NCBI RefSeq assembly: GCF_039526385.1
Contig: NZ_BAAAIX010000001.1
Coordinates: 62,001-126,000, forward strand
Direction: 5' to 3'
Length of the DNA: 64,000 nucleotides
Source of the DNA: Luteococcus peritonei
GTDB taxonomy: Bacteria > Actinomycetota > Actinomycetes > Propionibacteriales > Propionibacteriaceae
Part shown: positions 1-7,312 of the stretch, one piece after another
Position numbering within the stretch: the stretch's first letter is position 1
Layout: the number at the start of each line of letters is the position of its first letter
Notes under the pieces: generated by a model
Databases searched by the model: none
Seen by the model: the letters and a program-made list of their open reading frames with translations, nothing else
What the model was told of the DNA's origin: nothing
Program-made: the position numbers and the translations under genes

Positions 1-744
1 CAGCCGCTTGCGGTTGGAGTAGAGCAGGTAGGCCGCGCGGTGCAGGGCCACCACCGTCTTGCCGGTGCCGGGGCCGCCCGCGATCACCGTGACGCCCTGG
101 TAGGGGGCGCGGATCGCCTCGTCCTGCTCGCCCTGGATGGTGGCCACGATGTCGCGCATCTGGTGGCCGCGGGCGCGGGTCAGGGCGGCCATCAGGGCCC
201 CCTCGCCGATCACCGGCAGGTCGGTCTCCACCGAGCCGTCCAGCAGGTCGTCCTCGATGCCGATCACGCGGTCGTTGCGGCAGCGCAGCACGCGGCGTCG
301 GACGACCTCCATCGGGTTGGCCGGGGTGGCACGGTAGAAGGCCTCCGCGGCCGGGGCGCGCCAGTCGATCACCAGCGGTTCGTAGTCCTCGTCGCGCACG
401 CCGATCCGGCCGATGTAGCGGGTCTCCGGGGTGGTCAGGTCGAGTCGGCCGAAGACCAGGCCCTCGTGCTCCGCGTCCAGCACGGCCAGCCGCTTGGCGG
501 CCTGGAAGGCGAAGGCGTCGCGCTCGAACAGGGCGGTGCCGTCCTCCTCGCGCATCCAGTTGCCGCGGTCGGTGACGAACTTGCTCTTGCCCTCGGCCTC
601 CACCTGCCGGGCCGACCGGGTGGCCACCTCCAGCTGTTCGTGGACGCGGTCCACGTGGGCCTGCTCGATGGCCATCTCGCGCTCGACCGAGGCCTGTGCC
701 TCGTCCTGGCCGTGATGCTGTTCGCCCTGCTCTGGGAGATTCAA
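1..744 (-). CDS. helD: HelD-like RNA polymerase-recycling ATPase, N-terminal part (runs off the window)
   Basis: Only the first 248 or so codons are present. The sequence shows an N-terminal charged helical arm rich in Glu, Gln, Arg and His. It then has motifs typical of HelD/HelR proteins (YIGRIGVRDEDYEPLVIDWR) and a Walker A motif GGPGTGKTVVALHRAAYLLY near residue 230. HelD proteins are UvrD-like ATPases that bind and release stalled RNA polymerase; the actinobacterial HelR type is linked to rifamycin tolerance. The TTG at 744 is preceded by AGGA and a TAAAGT -10 element, so it is preferred; an in-frame GTG at 759 is the alternative. The RNA polymerase-removal role is inferred from family resemblance, and the helicase and UvrD C-terminal parts are not visible. 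Confidence 0.8.
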   Translation of the reverse strand, partial: MNLPEQGEQHHGQDEAQASVEREMAIEQAHVDRVHEQLEVATRSARQVEAEGKSKFVTDRGNWMREEDGTALFERDAFAFQAAKRLAVLDAEHEGLVFGRLDLTTPETRYIGRIGVRDEDYEPLVIDWRAPAAEAFYRATPANPMEVVRRRVLRCRNDRVIGIEDDLLDGSVETDLPVIGEGALMAALTRARGHQMRDIVATIQGEQDEAIRAPYQGVTVIAGGPGTGKTVVALHRAAYLLYSNRKRL

Positions 745-775
745 GATGGGGATCCTCACTAAGACTTGCCGAGCC

Positions 776-781
776 ACTTTA
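776..781 (-). promoter_or_regulatory. -10 element upstream of helD
   Basis: TAAAGT on the minus strand, about 30 bases before the TTG start. This leaves a short leader carrying AGGA. No convincing -35 was seen. Confidence 0.35.
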
Positions 782-841
782 CGCCCTCGCCACGGCGCTG
801 GCGATCCCGCAGCACCGCGCGGGGCGATGATCAGCCCGGGT

Positions 842-2173
842 TCAGCCCGCGACCCGGGCGGCAGCGGTGGGACGGCGCCGACGCGGCAGCTGGGGAGGGT
901 TCTTGTTGGTGGGGCGGATGTCGGTGTCGGTGAGGTACTCGTGGATCTCGTAGACCGCCAGTGCGCCGCTGAGCAGCTCGGCCCAGGGCTCGCCGCCGGC
1001 ATGGCTGGCCGCCGAGGCGTGCCAGTGGCCCTCGCCGCCCAACCGGGGACGCTGCTGCCAGGCCCGCCAGCTGTTCGGCGCCAGGCCCCAGGCCAGGTCG
1101 GGGCGGGGCCGGTTGTGGTCGTGCACGGTCTCCACCACCCGGCCGTCGCCCAGTGGGCGGCGCCAGGTGACCACGGGGGTGCCGGCGGTGTGGTCCACCA
1201 CCTCGACGATGCCGGGCGTGGCTGTCGCCTCCTCCACGATCCGGTGGGCGACGGTGGGGGCCAGCGCCGGCCGGCCCAGCCGCCGGCCCAGGAAGCCCTC
1301 CGGCAGCACGGGCAGCGCCTCCAGCTCGGCGTCGGCCTCGGCCGGTCCGCTGCCGCCCAGTCGGCTCAGGTCCGGTGTCCCGGTGCCCAGCAGCGGGGTG
1401 GGCTGGCCCACCCGCTCGACGCCGCGCAGCGTCAGCCGCTCGCTGAGCAGCTCCAGCAGTCTAGAGGCCCGCACCGGGGCCGGCTGCTCGGCGGAGAGGT
1501 CCACCAGCTGCCAGGAGCCGAAGCGCCGCAGCACCGCCAGGCGCACGGCCAGCAGGGCCGGGTTGCGGCCCGGCGCGGCACCGCCCAGCGCCGCCTGGCT
1601 GCGCACGATGCAGGCCAGGTGGGGGTCGCCGGCGCGGTCGGCCAGCTCGTCGACGCTGCGCTCGGCCATCAGCTGGGCCCGGGTGGTGCGGTCGAAGGTG
1701 TCAGGGCCCACCGGGCGCTCCAGCCCGGCCATCCGCAGGTGCTGCCACAGCTCGTCCAGTTCGTCCAGCAGGGCGGTCCAGCGCGTGGCCGCCTCCGACC
1801 CGAAGGCCAGGGCGACGGCATGGAACTGCCCCCCGCGTTCGGTGGGCAGGCTCAGCTCGCGACCGTCGGCGAAGCGGTGCAGCTGGTCGGGGGCGGCCAC
1901 CAGGTCGAGCCGGTGACGGGCCAGCTCGGCGTCCAGCGCCCGGCCGGACTTCTTGAACAGGTCGCGCCAGGCGGCCGGCAGCAGGAAGGTCTGCGGCAGC
2001 TCGTCCACCGCCACGCCCAGGTGGCTGCGCGCTGCCCAGTGGCCGCCGTCGGGCAGCCCGGCGGCATCGAGCACCACCTCGTGGCCGGCCTTCGCCAGCC
2101 GGGCGGCGGCGGCCATTCCGGCCAGGCTGGCGCCGTGCACCCGGACGCGTCCGGGCAGGTAGGTCTCGCTCAC
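842..2173 (-). CDS. FAD/NAD(P)-binding oxidoreductase-like protein
   Basis: The 443-residue protein starts with a dinucleotide-binding fold (VHGASLAGMAAAARLAKAGH, a variant of GxGxxG, followed by a beta strand ending EVVLDA). This is the arrangement at the N terminus of phytoene-dehydrogenase or amine-oxidase-like flavoproteins. The rest, including an Ala/Leu/Arg-rich middle and a Pro/Arg-rich C terminus, matches no family I can name. The GTG at 2173 is chosen because it overlaps the stop of the upstream DUF4126 gene as GTGA; the longer open frame to 2257 runs into that gene. The two genes are probably translationally coupled. FAD binding is an inference, and substrate and pathway are unknown. 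Confidence 0.65.
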   Translation of the reverse strand: MSETYLPGRVRVHGASLAGMAAAARLAKAGHEVVLDAAGLPDGGHWAARSHLGVAVDELPQTFLLPAAWRDLFKKSGRALDAELARHRLDLVAAPDQLHRFADGRELSLPTERGGQFHAVALAFGSEAATRWTALLDELDELWQHLRMAGLERPVGPDTFDRTTRAQLMAERSVDELADRAGDPHLACIVRSQAALGGAAPGRNPALLAVRLAVLRRFGSWQLVDLSAEQPAPVRASRLLELLSERLTLRGVERVGQPTPLLGTGTPDLSRLGGSGPAEADAELEALPVLPEGFLGRRLGRPALAPTVAHRIVEEATATPGIVEVVDHTAGTPVVTWRRPLGDGRVVETVHDHNRPRPDLAWGLAPNSWRAWQQRPRLGGEGHWHASAASHAGGEPWAELLSGALAVYEIHEYLTDTDIRPTNKNPPQLPRRRRPTAAARVAG

Positions 2174-2769
2174 AGGCCCGGCTCCTGCTGTCCGCGACGC
2201 AGCCGTGAGGTGACGCGGCGCAGGCCGCGACGCACCTGGTGGTAGACCACGGCGCACAGCACCAGGCCCACCAGCAGCAGCAGGCCGGCGATCACGGCGG
2301 CTGCGGTGGGGTGGGCGGCGGCGATCGCCAGCACGGTGACCAGGCTGACGTCATTGGCCACCGAGGCGGTGACATTGCTCACCGGCTCGGGGGAGGTGTT
2401 GATGGCCATCCGCAGGCCGGTCTTCGACAGGTGGCTCAGCAGGGCGGTGGTGCCGCCCACCGCCGCCAGGGCCAGCGTGGTGAGCGAGTCGGTGGAACCG
2501 GCCACCAGGGCGGCGATCACAGCGCCCGCGATCGGGCGGATCAGGGTGGAGACGGTGTCCCAGGCGGAGTCCACCATCGGGATCTTGTCGGCCACCAGCT
2601 CCAGTGCGGCCAGCACCCCGGCCACCGCGAGCACGTCGGTGCGCTGGAAACCGGCCGGCACCTGTGCCAGGTCCGCGAAGCGGCCCAGCAGCCCCAGCAC
2701 GAAGACCGTCGCATAGGCGTTGATGCCACAGGCCCATCCGGAGGCGAAGGTGAGGGGAAGCAACTCCAT
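2170..2769 (-). CDS. DUF4126 family integral membrane protein
   Basis: This 199-residue protein is mostly hydrophobic. It has about five predicted membrane segments, near residues 5-30, 45-65, 75-110 and 140-180, and a basic C-terminal tail (VYHQVRRGLRRVTSRLRRGQ). The opening segment (LTFASGWACGINAYATVFVL) and the GGTTALLSH stretch match the DUF4126 family of bacterial membrane proteins of unknown function. The start codon lies 7 bases after a TAGTCT -10 element, so the transcript is probably leaderless. Its stop codon overlaps the start of the flavoprotein-like gene, forming a two-gene operon. Whether the two proteins work together cannot be told from the sequence. Confidence 0.75.
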   Translation of the reverse strand: MELLPLTFASGWACGINAYATVFVLGLLGRFADLAQVPAGFQRTDVLAVAGVLAALELVADKIPMVDSAWDTVSTLIRPIAGAVIAALVAGSTDSLTTLALAAVGGTTALLSHLSKTGLRMAINTSPEPVSNVTASVANDVSLVTVLAIAAAHPTAAAVIAGLLLLVGLVLCAVVYHQVRRGLRRVTSRLRRGQQEPGL

Positions 2770-2776
2770 GGCGTCC

Positions 2777-2782
2777 AGACTA
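2777..2782 (-). promoter_or_regulatory. -10 element of leaderless DUF4126 gene
   Basis: TAGTCT on the minus strand with 7 bases between it and the ATG. Transcription would start at or next to the start codon. Confidence 0.5.
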
Positions 2783-2838
2783 GGTCAGTCGCGCCGTCCG
2801 CCCGGACACCCTCGCCGCCCCAGCGGGGCAGGTCCGGC

Positions 2839-3717
2839 TCACCAGGTCCAGTCCAGGGTGTGGGTGCCGGGGCTGGCCGTGGGCACCACGACGTGGAGGT
2901 GGTACTGGGAGACCATCACAGACTGCACCACGGGCAAGCTCTGGCCGTCGGGGTCCAGGAAGCACCGCTCGACGTGGCGGGGCATCCTGCTCTCGAAGCG
3001 CGCCTCCAGCACCAGCATGTCCACCGATCCGCCCACCAGCCGTCCGAAGCGGGTGCACGGCTCGGCGGCATCGCCCAGGTAGTGGGTGCGGTGTTCGGTG
3101 AAGACCGTCTCGCCGCGATGCAGCGGCCGGGGCAGCAGGGCCTCCACCACCAGGATCGAGCTGCCCGGCACCGGGACGGTCTCGCCCAGCCGCAGTGTGG
3201 CGAGCGCCTCCACCTCGGCCGCCTGGCCGTCCTCGGGACGCACCACGATGCCCCAGCGGTCCACCCCGTCCACCTCGGCGCGGATCACCTGGCGGGTGGA
3301 GCAGTGGCGCTCCTGCCCGCTGGCGTCCAGCAGGTTCGTGTCGTGCACCAGCATCCGCCGGTGCTGGCCGGGATAGTTCAGGCCCATGTCGCGCAGCACC
3401 TGGGCCAGTGCCCCGGCGTCGGGCACCAGCCGCTCCAGCACGGGGGAGGGCTGCGAGCCCAGCGCCTCGGCCAGGTGGCCAGGCTCCACCTGCAGCACCC
3501 GCTCCAGGCTGTGCACCATGTCGAGAGAGCGACCGCGGGTGGGCCGGGAGCGGCCGGAGGCCCAGTAGCTCAACGTGGCGACGGAGACATCCAGGCCGAG
3601 GGCCTGCAGGTGCGCCCGGATCCGGTGCAGGGACAGGCCACGCTCGGCGATCGCCAGGCTGAGCCGTTCGGCGAACAGGTTCGGGACGCTTGAGGGATCG
3701 CTGTCTACCACTGCCAT
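2839..3717 (-). CDS. XRE-like helix-turn-helix protein, tandem paralogue 1 (operon-distal)
   Basis: This is the most divergent of four tandem paralogues (292 residues). Residues about 15-90 form a helix-turn-helix region with the signature VSVATLSYWASGRSRPTR followed by a Leu-rich helix (VHSLERVLQVEPGHL). The remaining 200 residues form an unrecognised, beta-rich-looking domain. It includes RQVIRAEVDGVDRW, LVVEALLPRPLHRG and a C-terminal end GTHTLDWTW. It lacks the ALPGD and RWDP/RWEP motif that the other three share after the HTH. Its start overlaps the end of paralogue 2 by 13 bases with only a weak ribosome site, so it is likely translated by coupling. Sequence-specific DNA binding is plausible from the HTH but unproven; the function of the C-terminal domain is unknown. 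Confidence 0.7.
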   Translation of the reverse strand: MAVVDSDPSSVPNLFAERLSLAIAERGLSLHRIRAHLQALGLDVSVATLSYWASGRSRPTRGRSLDMVHSLERVLQVEPGHLAEALGSQPSPVLERLVPDAGALAQVLRDMGLNYPGQHRRMLVHDTNLLDASGQERHCSTRQVIRAEVDGVDRWGIVVRPEDGQAAEVEALATLRLGETVPVPGSSILVVEALLPRPLHRGETVFTEHRTHYLGDAAEPCTRFGRLVGGSVDMLVLEARFESRMPRHVERCFLDPDGQSLPVVQSVMVSQYHLHVVVPTASPGTHTLDWTW

Positions 3718-4616
3718 GCCACCCCGTGGATACCGGTGACGGCGTCGCTGAGCACCACCTGCACCTGCTTGCCGTCCACCGGCACCGGGCTGCCGGGCAA
3801 CGGTCCGTGCTCCCTGATCGTGCCGCGCGGGTCATCCTGGCTGGTGCGAAGGTAGCGGGTGGCGCGTCGCGGCGGCTCGCCCTCGAAGATGATGGTGGCA
3901 ACCTGGGTGCGGTGCAGATTGGGCAACGAGCGCTCGAAGAAGGGTTGGGTCTCCTGGCTTGGCGTCGAGTCGATCCGGTAGGAGACGAACTGCTGGGCGC
4001 CACGTCGCAGTTTGCGTGGCAGCAGCATCTCGGCCACCACCAGCCGGGCGCTGGGCACCTGCACCACCTGGCCCAGCAGACAGCCGGTGAGTGCCTGGAC
4101 CGAGGGTGCCTGCGCCAGTTCGGTGTCCTGTCGCGAGACGATCGGGAAGCGGCTCCAGCCATCCTCCTCGCTGCGCAGCAGCCGCTGCAACAGGACGCTC
4201 CTCTCGGCGCGGTTCGGTGCGATGACCACCTCGTCGAGGCTGATCACCCCGGTGAAGCGCCGCTCCAGGTCCAGGCCCATCGAAGCCAACGCCTGGGTGA
4301 CGGTCTCGTCGTCCGGCATCACGCTGTGCGGGTCCCAGCGGGTGAAGGCATCGCCGGGCAGGGCGCCGATCAGCCGTCCCGGGGGCAGCTGCAGGATCTT
4401 CTCGAGCTCCAGCAGGGCCTTGCGGGAACGGGCCCGGGTGGGCAGCGAGCGGCCGGTCTGCCAGTAGCTCAGAGTCGCCGAGGAGACCGGTGTCCCGGCG
4501 GCCTGCAGCCGGGCCTGCAGCCGGGTCAGGGTGAGGTCCTGGCGGGCCACTGCCTCGGAGAAGATGCTGGCGAAGTCCTCGGGCTTGCTCGGGTCGGGGG
4601 CGGGAGGGGTGCCCAC
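3705..4616 (-). CDS. XRE-like helix-turn-helix protein, tandem paralogue 2
   Basis: 303 residues. An N-terminal HTH (VSSATLSYWQTGRSLPTRAR) is followed by LLELEKILQLPPGRLIGALP and then a RWDP motif. The C-terminal domain of about 200 residues shares with its paralogues LVVAEMLLPRKLRRG, EGEPPRRATRY and the ending GIHGVAWQW. The GTG at 4616 is chosen over the long upstream extension. It follows GGAGGA at good spacing and shares one base with the TAG stop of paralogue 3, and the resulting length matches the family. The open frame to 4889 is overlap with the neighbour. Role unknown; a regulator with a ligand-binding or assembly domain is the simplest guess. Confidence 0.7.
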   Translation of the reverse strand: MGTPPAPDPSKPEDFASIFSEAVARQDLTLTRLQARLQAAGTPVSSATLSYWQTGRSLPTRARSRKALLELEKILQLPPGRLIGALPGDAFTRWDPHSVMPDDETVTQALASMGLDLERRFTGVISLDEVVIAPNRAERSVLLQRLLRSEEDGWSRFPIVSRQDTELAQAPSVQALTGCLLGQVVQVPSARLVVAEMLLPRKLRRGAQQFVSYRIDSTPSQETQPFFERSLPNLHRTQVATIIFEGEPPRRATRYLRTSQDDPRGTIREHGPLPGSPVPVDGKQVQVVLSDAVTGIHGVAWQW

Positions 4617-5518
4617 TACAGGTCCTCCGCCCTGGTCGGAGGCTGTCCGGCCATCCGCCAGGTGAGATGGTGCAGCCCGGCGGGGGCATCGGCGAGAGCA
4701 ACCTGGAGGTGGGGACTGGGCTCCAGCTCGCGACGAACCCACTCCTCGCGGGGGGTGTTCTGGCAAGGAGCGTAGAAATAGGCCGCCTGGGCCGGGGGCT
4801 CGCCGTCGAAGCGGGCGTCCAGCACCAGGAATTCCGCAGCGGCTGGCAGCGATCGGGCAGCGCTGTCGCCTGGCCTGTCGTACTGCCACAGCACCTGGTA
4901 CTCGTACAGGTGCAGGTCTCCCCGATTCAGTGACCGGGGGAAGACCAGCTCACCGGCCACCAGCTGGTCCTCCTCGACCACCTTCATCTGACCGATGACG
5001 CAGCCATGCCCGGAGCTGAGCAGCGGGGTACCGTCGTCGGGGTCAAACTGCGAGAAGACGGCCGGGACGTGTACCAGCTCGTCGTCCTCGGCACGCACCA
5101 GGTGGCGCGAGGTCTGCACCTGCAGGGTGCGGTCCGCGTTGAGGTGGAGGCTGTCGTGCAGCTGCAGGGTGCGCATGTGCCGGTTCAGGTCCAGGCCCAT
5201 GTCGTCGAGGATGAGCTGCACCTTCTCCTGCAGCGGCAGCACCCCCTTGGGGTCCCAGCGCCGGAAGCTGTCACCGGGGAGAGCGCTGACCAGGTGGCCG
5301 GGGCGCACCTCGAGGATGGTCTCCAGGTGCTCGAGGGCCTTGAGGGAGCGGGCCCGGGTGGGCAAGGAGCGCCCGCTCTGCCAGTAGCTCAGCGTGGCGA
5401 TCGAGACCGGCGTGCCCTGGGCCTTGAGCCGGCTGCTGAGCCGCTCCAGGGTGAGGTTGCGGTGCTGCACCGCCCGGGTCAGGACCTGGGCGAACTCGTT
5501 GGGCGCGTGCTGGGTCAT
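4616..5518 (-). CDS. XRE-like helix-turn-helix protein, tandem paralogue 3
   Basis: 300 residues. The HTH is VSIATLSYWQSGRSLPTRAR, followed by LEHLETILEVRPGHLVSALP and SFRRWDP. The C-terminal domain contains RHLVRAEDDELVHV, LVAGELVFPRSLNRG and FLVLDARFDGEPPAQAAYFY. It ends GLHHLTWRM plus a ten-residue extension (AGQPPTRAED and a final L) not found in the other three. The ATG at 5518 has AGGA seven bases upstream. The gene is separated from paralogue 4 by 46 bases and overlaps paralogue 2 by one base, consistent with one transcript. No function can be assigned beyond a probable DNA-binding N-terminal domain. Confidence 0.7.
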   Translation of the reverse strand: MTQHAPNEFAQVLTRAVQHRNLTLERLSSRLKAQGTPVSIATLSYWQSGRSLPTRARSLKALEHLETILEVRPGHLVSALPGDSFRRWDPKGVLPLQEKVQLILDDMGLDLNRHMRTLQLHDSLHLNADRTLQVQTSRHLVRAEDDELVHVPAVFSQFDPDDGTPLLSSGHGCVIGQMKVVEEDQLVAGELVFPRSLNRGDLHLYEYQVLWQYDRPGDSAARSLPAAAEFLVLDARFDGEPPAQAAYFYAPCQNTPREEWVRRELEPSPHLQVALADAPAGLHHLTWRMAGQPPTRAEDL

Positions 5519-5564
5519 GGTCGGGTCCTGGGGTGCTCGGGGGCGGCGGGGGCTGGGCGGCGGG

Positions 5565-6461
5565 TCACCAGGTCCACCCCATGCCGTGGCTGCCCGGTGC
5601 GGGATCGGTGAGCACCATCTGGACGTAGCAGGAGACCGCCAGCTGTTGGTTCATCGGGGCCCCGTTGCCGGAGACGTCACGCCGCGGCGACATCCAGTAG
5701 TTCACCTCACGGGGCAGGCCGTTGTCGAAGTGCAGGTCCATCACCTGGTAACGCACCGGGCTGCGCAGTTCCCGGGCGAAGCCGGGGTCGAAGTCGTCGG
5801 CGGTGTCCCAGCTGATCTCGTAGTCCATCATCGCCAGCTCGCCATGGCGCAGCGGTCGGGGCAGCAGGATCTCGCCCACCACCAGGCCGTCCTCCTCGAA
5901 CTGCACCACACGACCCAGACTGCAGCCCACACCGGCCTGGATGGAGGGCGGGACGTCCTCCGGGCTGGACTGCTGGAAGGCCAGGCCGAAGCGGTCCAGG
6001 CCGTCCACCTCGGCGCGGATCAACTGGCGGGTGGTCTCGGTCTGGACATGGTTGGCTCGGTCCACGTGCAGGCTGTCCTGCACGGTCAGGGTGGTGTAGG
6101 GGCGACGTGGATCGATGCCCATCTCGCGCAGGATGCCGTCGATCTGCTCGTCGCGCGGCAGCCGGGTGACCGGTTCCCAGCGGCTGATGGCGTCGCCGGG
6201 CAGTGCGCTGGTGAGGTGACCCACCGGGACCCGCAGGATCTTCTCCAGTTCGGCGATGGCCTTGAGCGAGCGGTTGCGGGTGGGCAGCGAGCGGCCGGTC
6301 TGCCAGTAGCTCAGCGTGGCGATGGAGACCGGGGTGCCTGCGGCACGCAACCGCTGGCTGAGCCGGTCCAGGGTGAGGTTGCGGCGTGCGATCGCCTTGG
6401 ACAGCACATCGGGGAAGTCAGGCTGTCCGGTGCTGCTGGAGCGGTGGTCGGGGCTCGGCAT
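5565..6461 (-). CDS. XRE-like helix-turn-helix protein, tandem paralogue 4 (operon-proximal)
   Basis: 298 residues, first gene of the four-paralogue operon. The HTH (VSIATLSYWQTGRSLPTRNR) is preceded by ARRNLTLDRLSQRLRAAGTP and followed by AIAELEKILRVPVGHLTSAL and the RWEP motif. The C-terminal domain has RQLIRAEVDGLDRFG, LVVGEILLPRPLRHG and the ending GSHGMGWTW. The ATG at 6461 is preceded at 6 bases by GACAAT, a weak -10-like element, which would make the mRNA leaderless. The open frame extends far upstream to 7085, but that part lies antisense to the SOS operon and has no family similarity. Its promoter region is shared divergently with the LexA-controlled operon. Confidence 0.7.
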   Translation of the reverse strand: MPSPDHRSSSTGQPDFPDVLSKAIARRNLTLDRLSQRLRAAGTPVSIATLSYWQTGRSLPTRNRSLKAIAELEKILRVPVGHLTSALPGDAISRWEPVTRLPRDEQIDGILREMGIDPRRPYTTLTVQDSLHVDRANHVQTETTRQLIRAEVDGLDRFGLAFQQSSPEDVPPSIQAGVGCSLGRVVQFEEDGLVVGEILLPRPLRHGELAMMDYEISWDTADDFDPGFARELRSPVRYQVMDLHFDNGLPREVNYWMSPRRDVSGNGAPMNQQLAVSCYVQMVLTDPAPGSHGMGWTW

Positions 6462-6573
6462 GGACCCATTGTCACCCACCCGTGAGGATGTGGTCGTCGA
6501 GGCTCGCCCTCGGACAGTAAATCCACACCTGACGCCGGTGATCTGCCGTCCTGCAAGGGGATCTGTCCTCCCA

Positions 6574-6604
6574 TTGACGTTTTGTCGGCAGGCCTGTCTA
6601 TAGT
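6574..6604 (+). promoter_or_regulatory. Promoter of the DUF6504-dnaE2-dinB operon
   Basis: TTGACG at 6574-6579 and TATAGT at 6599-6604, with a 19-base spacer. It is the most consensus-like promoter near this operon. The LexA palindrome begins 9 bases after the -10, over the likely start of transcription, the usual arrangement for repression. Confidence 0.6.
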
Positions 6605-6613
6605 TGTCCTTGC

Positions 6614-6629
6614 TCGAACGGATGTTCGA
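6614..6629 (+). promoter_or_regulatory. LexA binding site (SOS box)
   Basis: TCGAACGGATGTTCGA is a perfect inverted repeat, TCGAAC-N4-GTTCGA. It matches the known actinobacterial and Gram-positive LexA box (CGAAC-N4-GTTCG). It lies just downstream of the -10 element and ahead of dnaE2, a known SOS gene in mycobacteria. I saw no second copy in the window. Confidence 0.9.
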
Positions 6630-6817
6630 TTGGAGGTCTTGCGCAGGGCCTCCGCGCGCGCTGGGGAAGGTTCGCAGACGCATCCGTGAGGGCATCCGGG
6701 CACGCCCGGCGCGGACGACCTCGACCCCCGTCCGTGCCGGGTCTGCCAGGCGCAGCCGGCATGCCGCTGCGTCCCGGGGTCGAGATCCGTGACGGGGTGT
6801 GGCCGAAAGGGATGCTT

Positions 6818-7255
6818 GTGCGCAGGCATGACGAGGTGATCGAGGTCCGCCAGGGCCGCATCGGCGAGGGCATCGCCGGTCTGGAGCCGGCCGTCGACCC
6901 GCAGCTGGCCGAGGGGCCCAGCCAGTTCCTGTGGCGTGACCGCCTGTGGCGGGTGCTGCAGGTGCAGGCGCGCTGGGTGGAGTCCGGTGCCTGGTGGGAC
7001 TCACCGGGGGTGCGTGCCGCCCGCGGCGACTGGGAGCCCGCGCCGCAGGAGGCCTTCTCGCCGCACGAGGGTGCGGTGACCGCACCGGAGCCGGGCCACG
7101 CCGCGACGGCTGCCCTGGCCGACGACGACCTGCTCTGCGAGCAGGAGGTCTGGCGGGTGGAGGCGGCCTGCGGCCGGATGTTCAGCCGCGGGGTCTACGA
7201 GCTGGTGCACGTGCTGGGCAGTGACGGCTGGCGGCTGCGGACGGTGATGGACTGA
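6818..7255 (+). CDS. DUF6504 family protein, first gene of SOS operon
   Basis: 145 residues from the chosen GTG. It contains QFLWRDRLWRVLQVQARWVE, then GAWWDSPGVRAARGDWE, then EQEVWRVEAACG and VYELVHVLGSDGWRLRTVMD. These match the DUF6504 family, small actinobacterial proteins often encoded next to dnaE2 or Y-family polymerases. The GTG at 6818 is chosen because GAAAGG lies about 7 bases upstream and the protein then begins RRHDEVIEV as in relatives; ATG at 6812 or 6761 and GTG at 6686 are in-frame alternatives. Its place behind a LexA box suggests an accessory role in damage-induced mutagenesis, which is an inference; the biochemical function is unknown. Confidence 0.75.
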   Translation: MRRHDEVIEVRQGRIGEGIAGLEPAVDPQLAEGPSQFLWRDRLWRVLQVQARWVESGAWWDSPGVRAARGDWEPAPQEAFSPHEGAVTAPEPGHAATAALADDDLLCEQEVWRVEAACGRMFSRGVYELVHVLGSDGWRLRTVMD

Positions 7256-7312
7256 TGTCCGTCCGGATGCTGCGCCCCGGCCTCGGGTCCTGCCCGGTCC
7301 CGGGAGGCCGTC

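Larger units (their letters stand above)
6462..6817. other. Divergent control region between the HTH operon and the SOS operon
   Basis: About 356 bases without a convincing gene. On the plus strand it holds a promoter (6574-6604), a LexA palindrome (6614-6629) and about 190 bases of leader before the chosen DUF6504 start. On the minus strand it holds the GACAAT near the HTH start. Small open frames in the leader (for example 6604-6792) have no ribosome site and no recognisable product. Confidence 0.6.

Noticed and set aside
6604..6792. Small leader peptide gene in the SOS operon leader
   Set aside because: TTG start overlaps the -10 element, there is no ribosome site, and the product is unremarkable.
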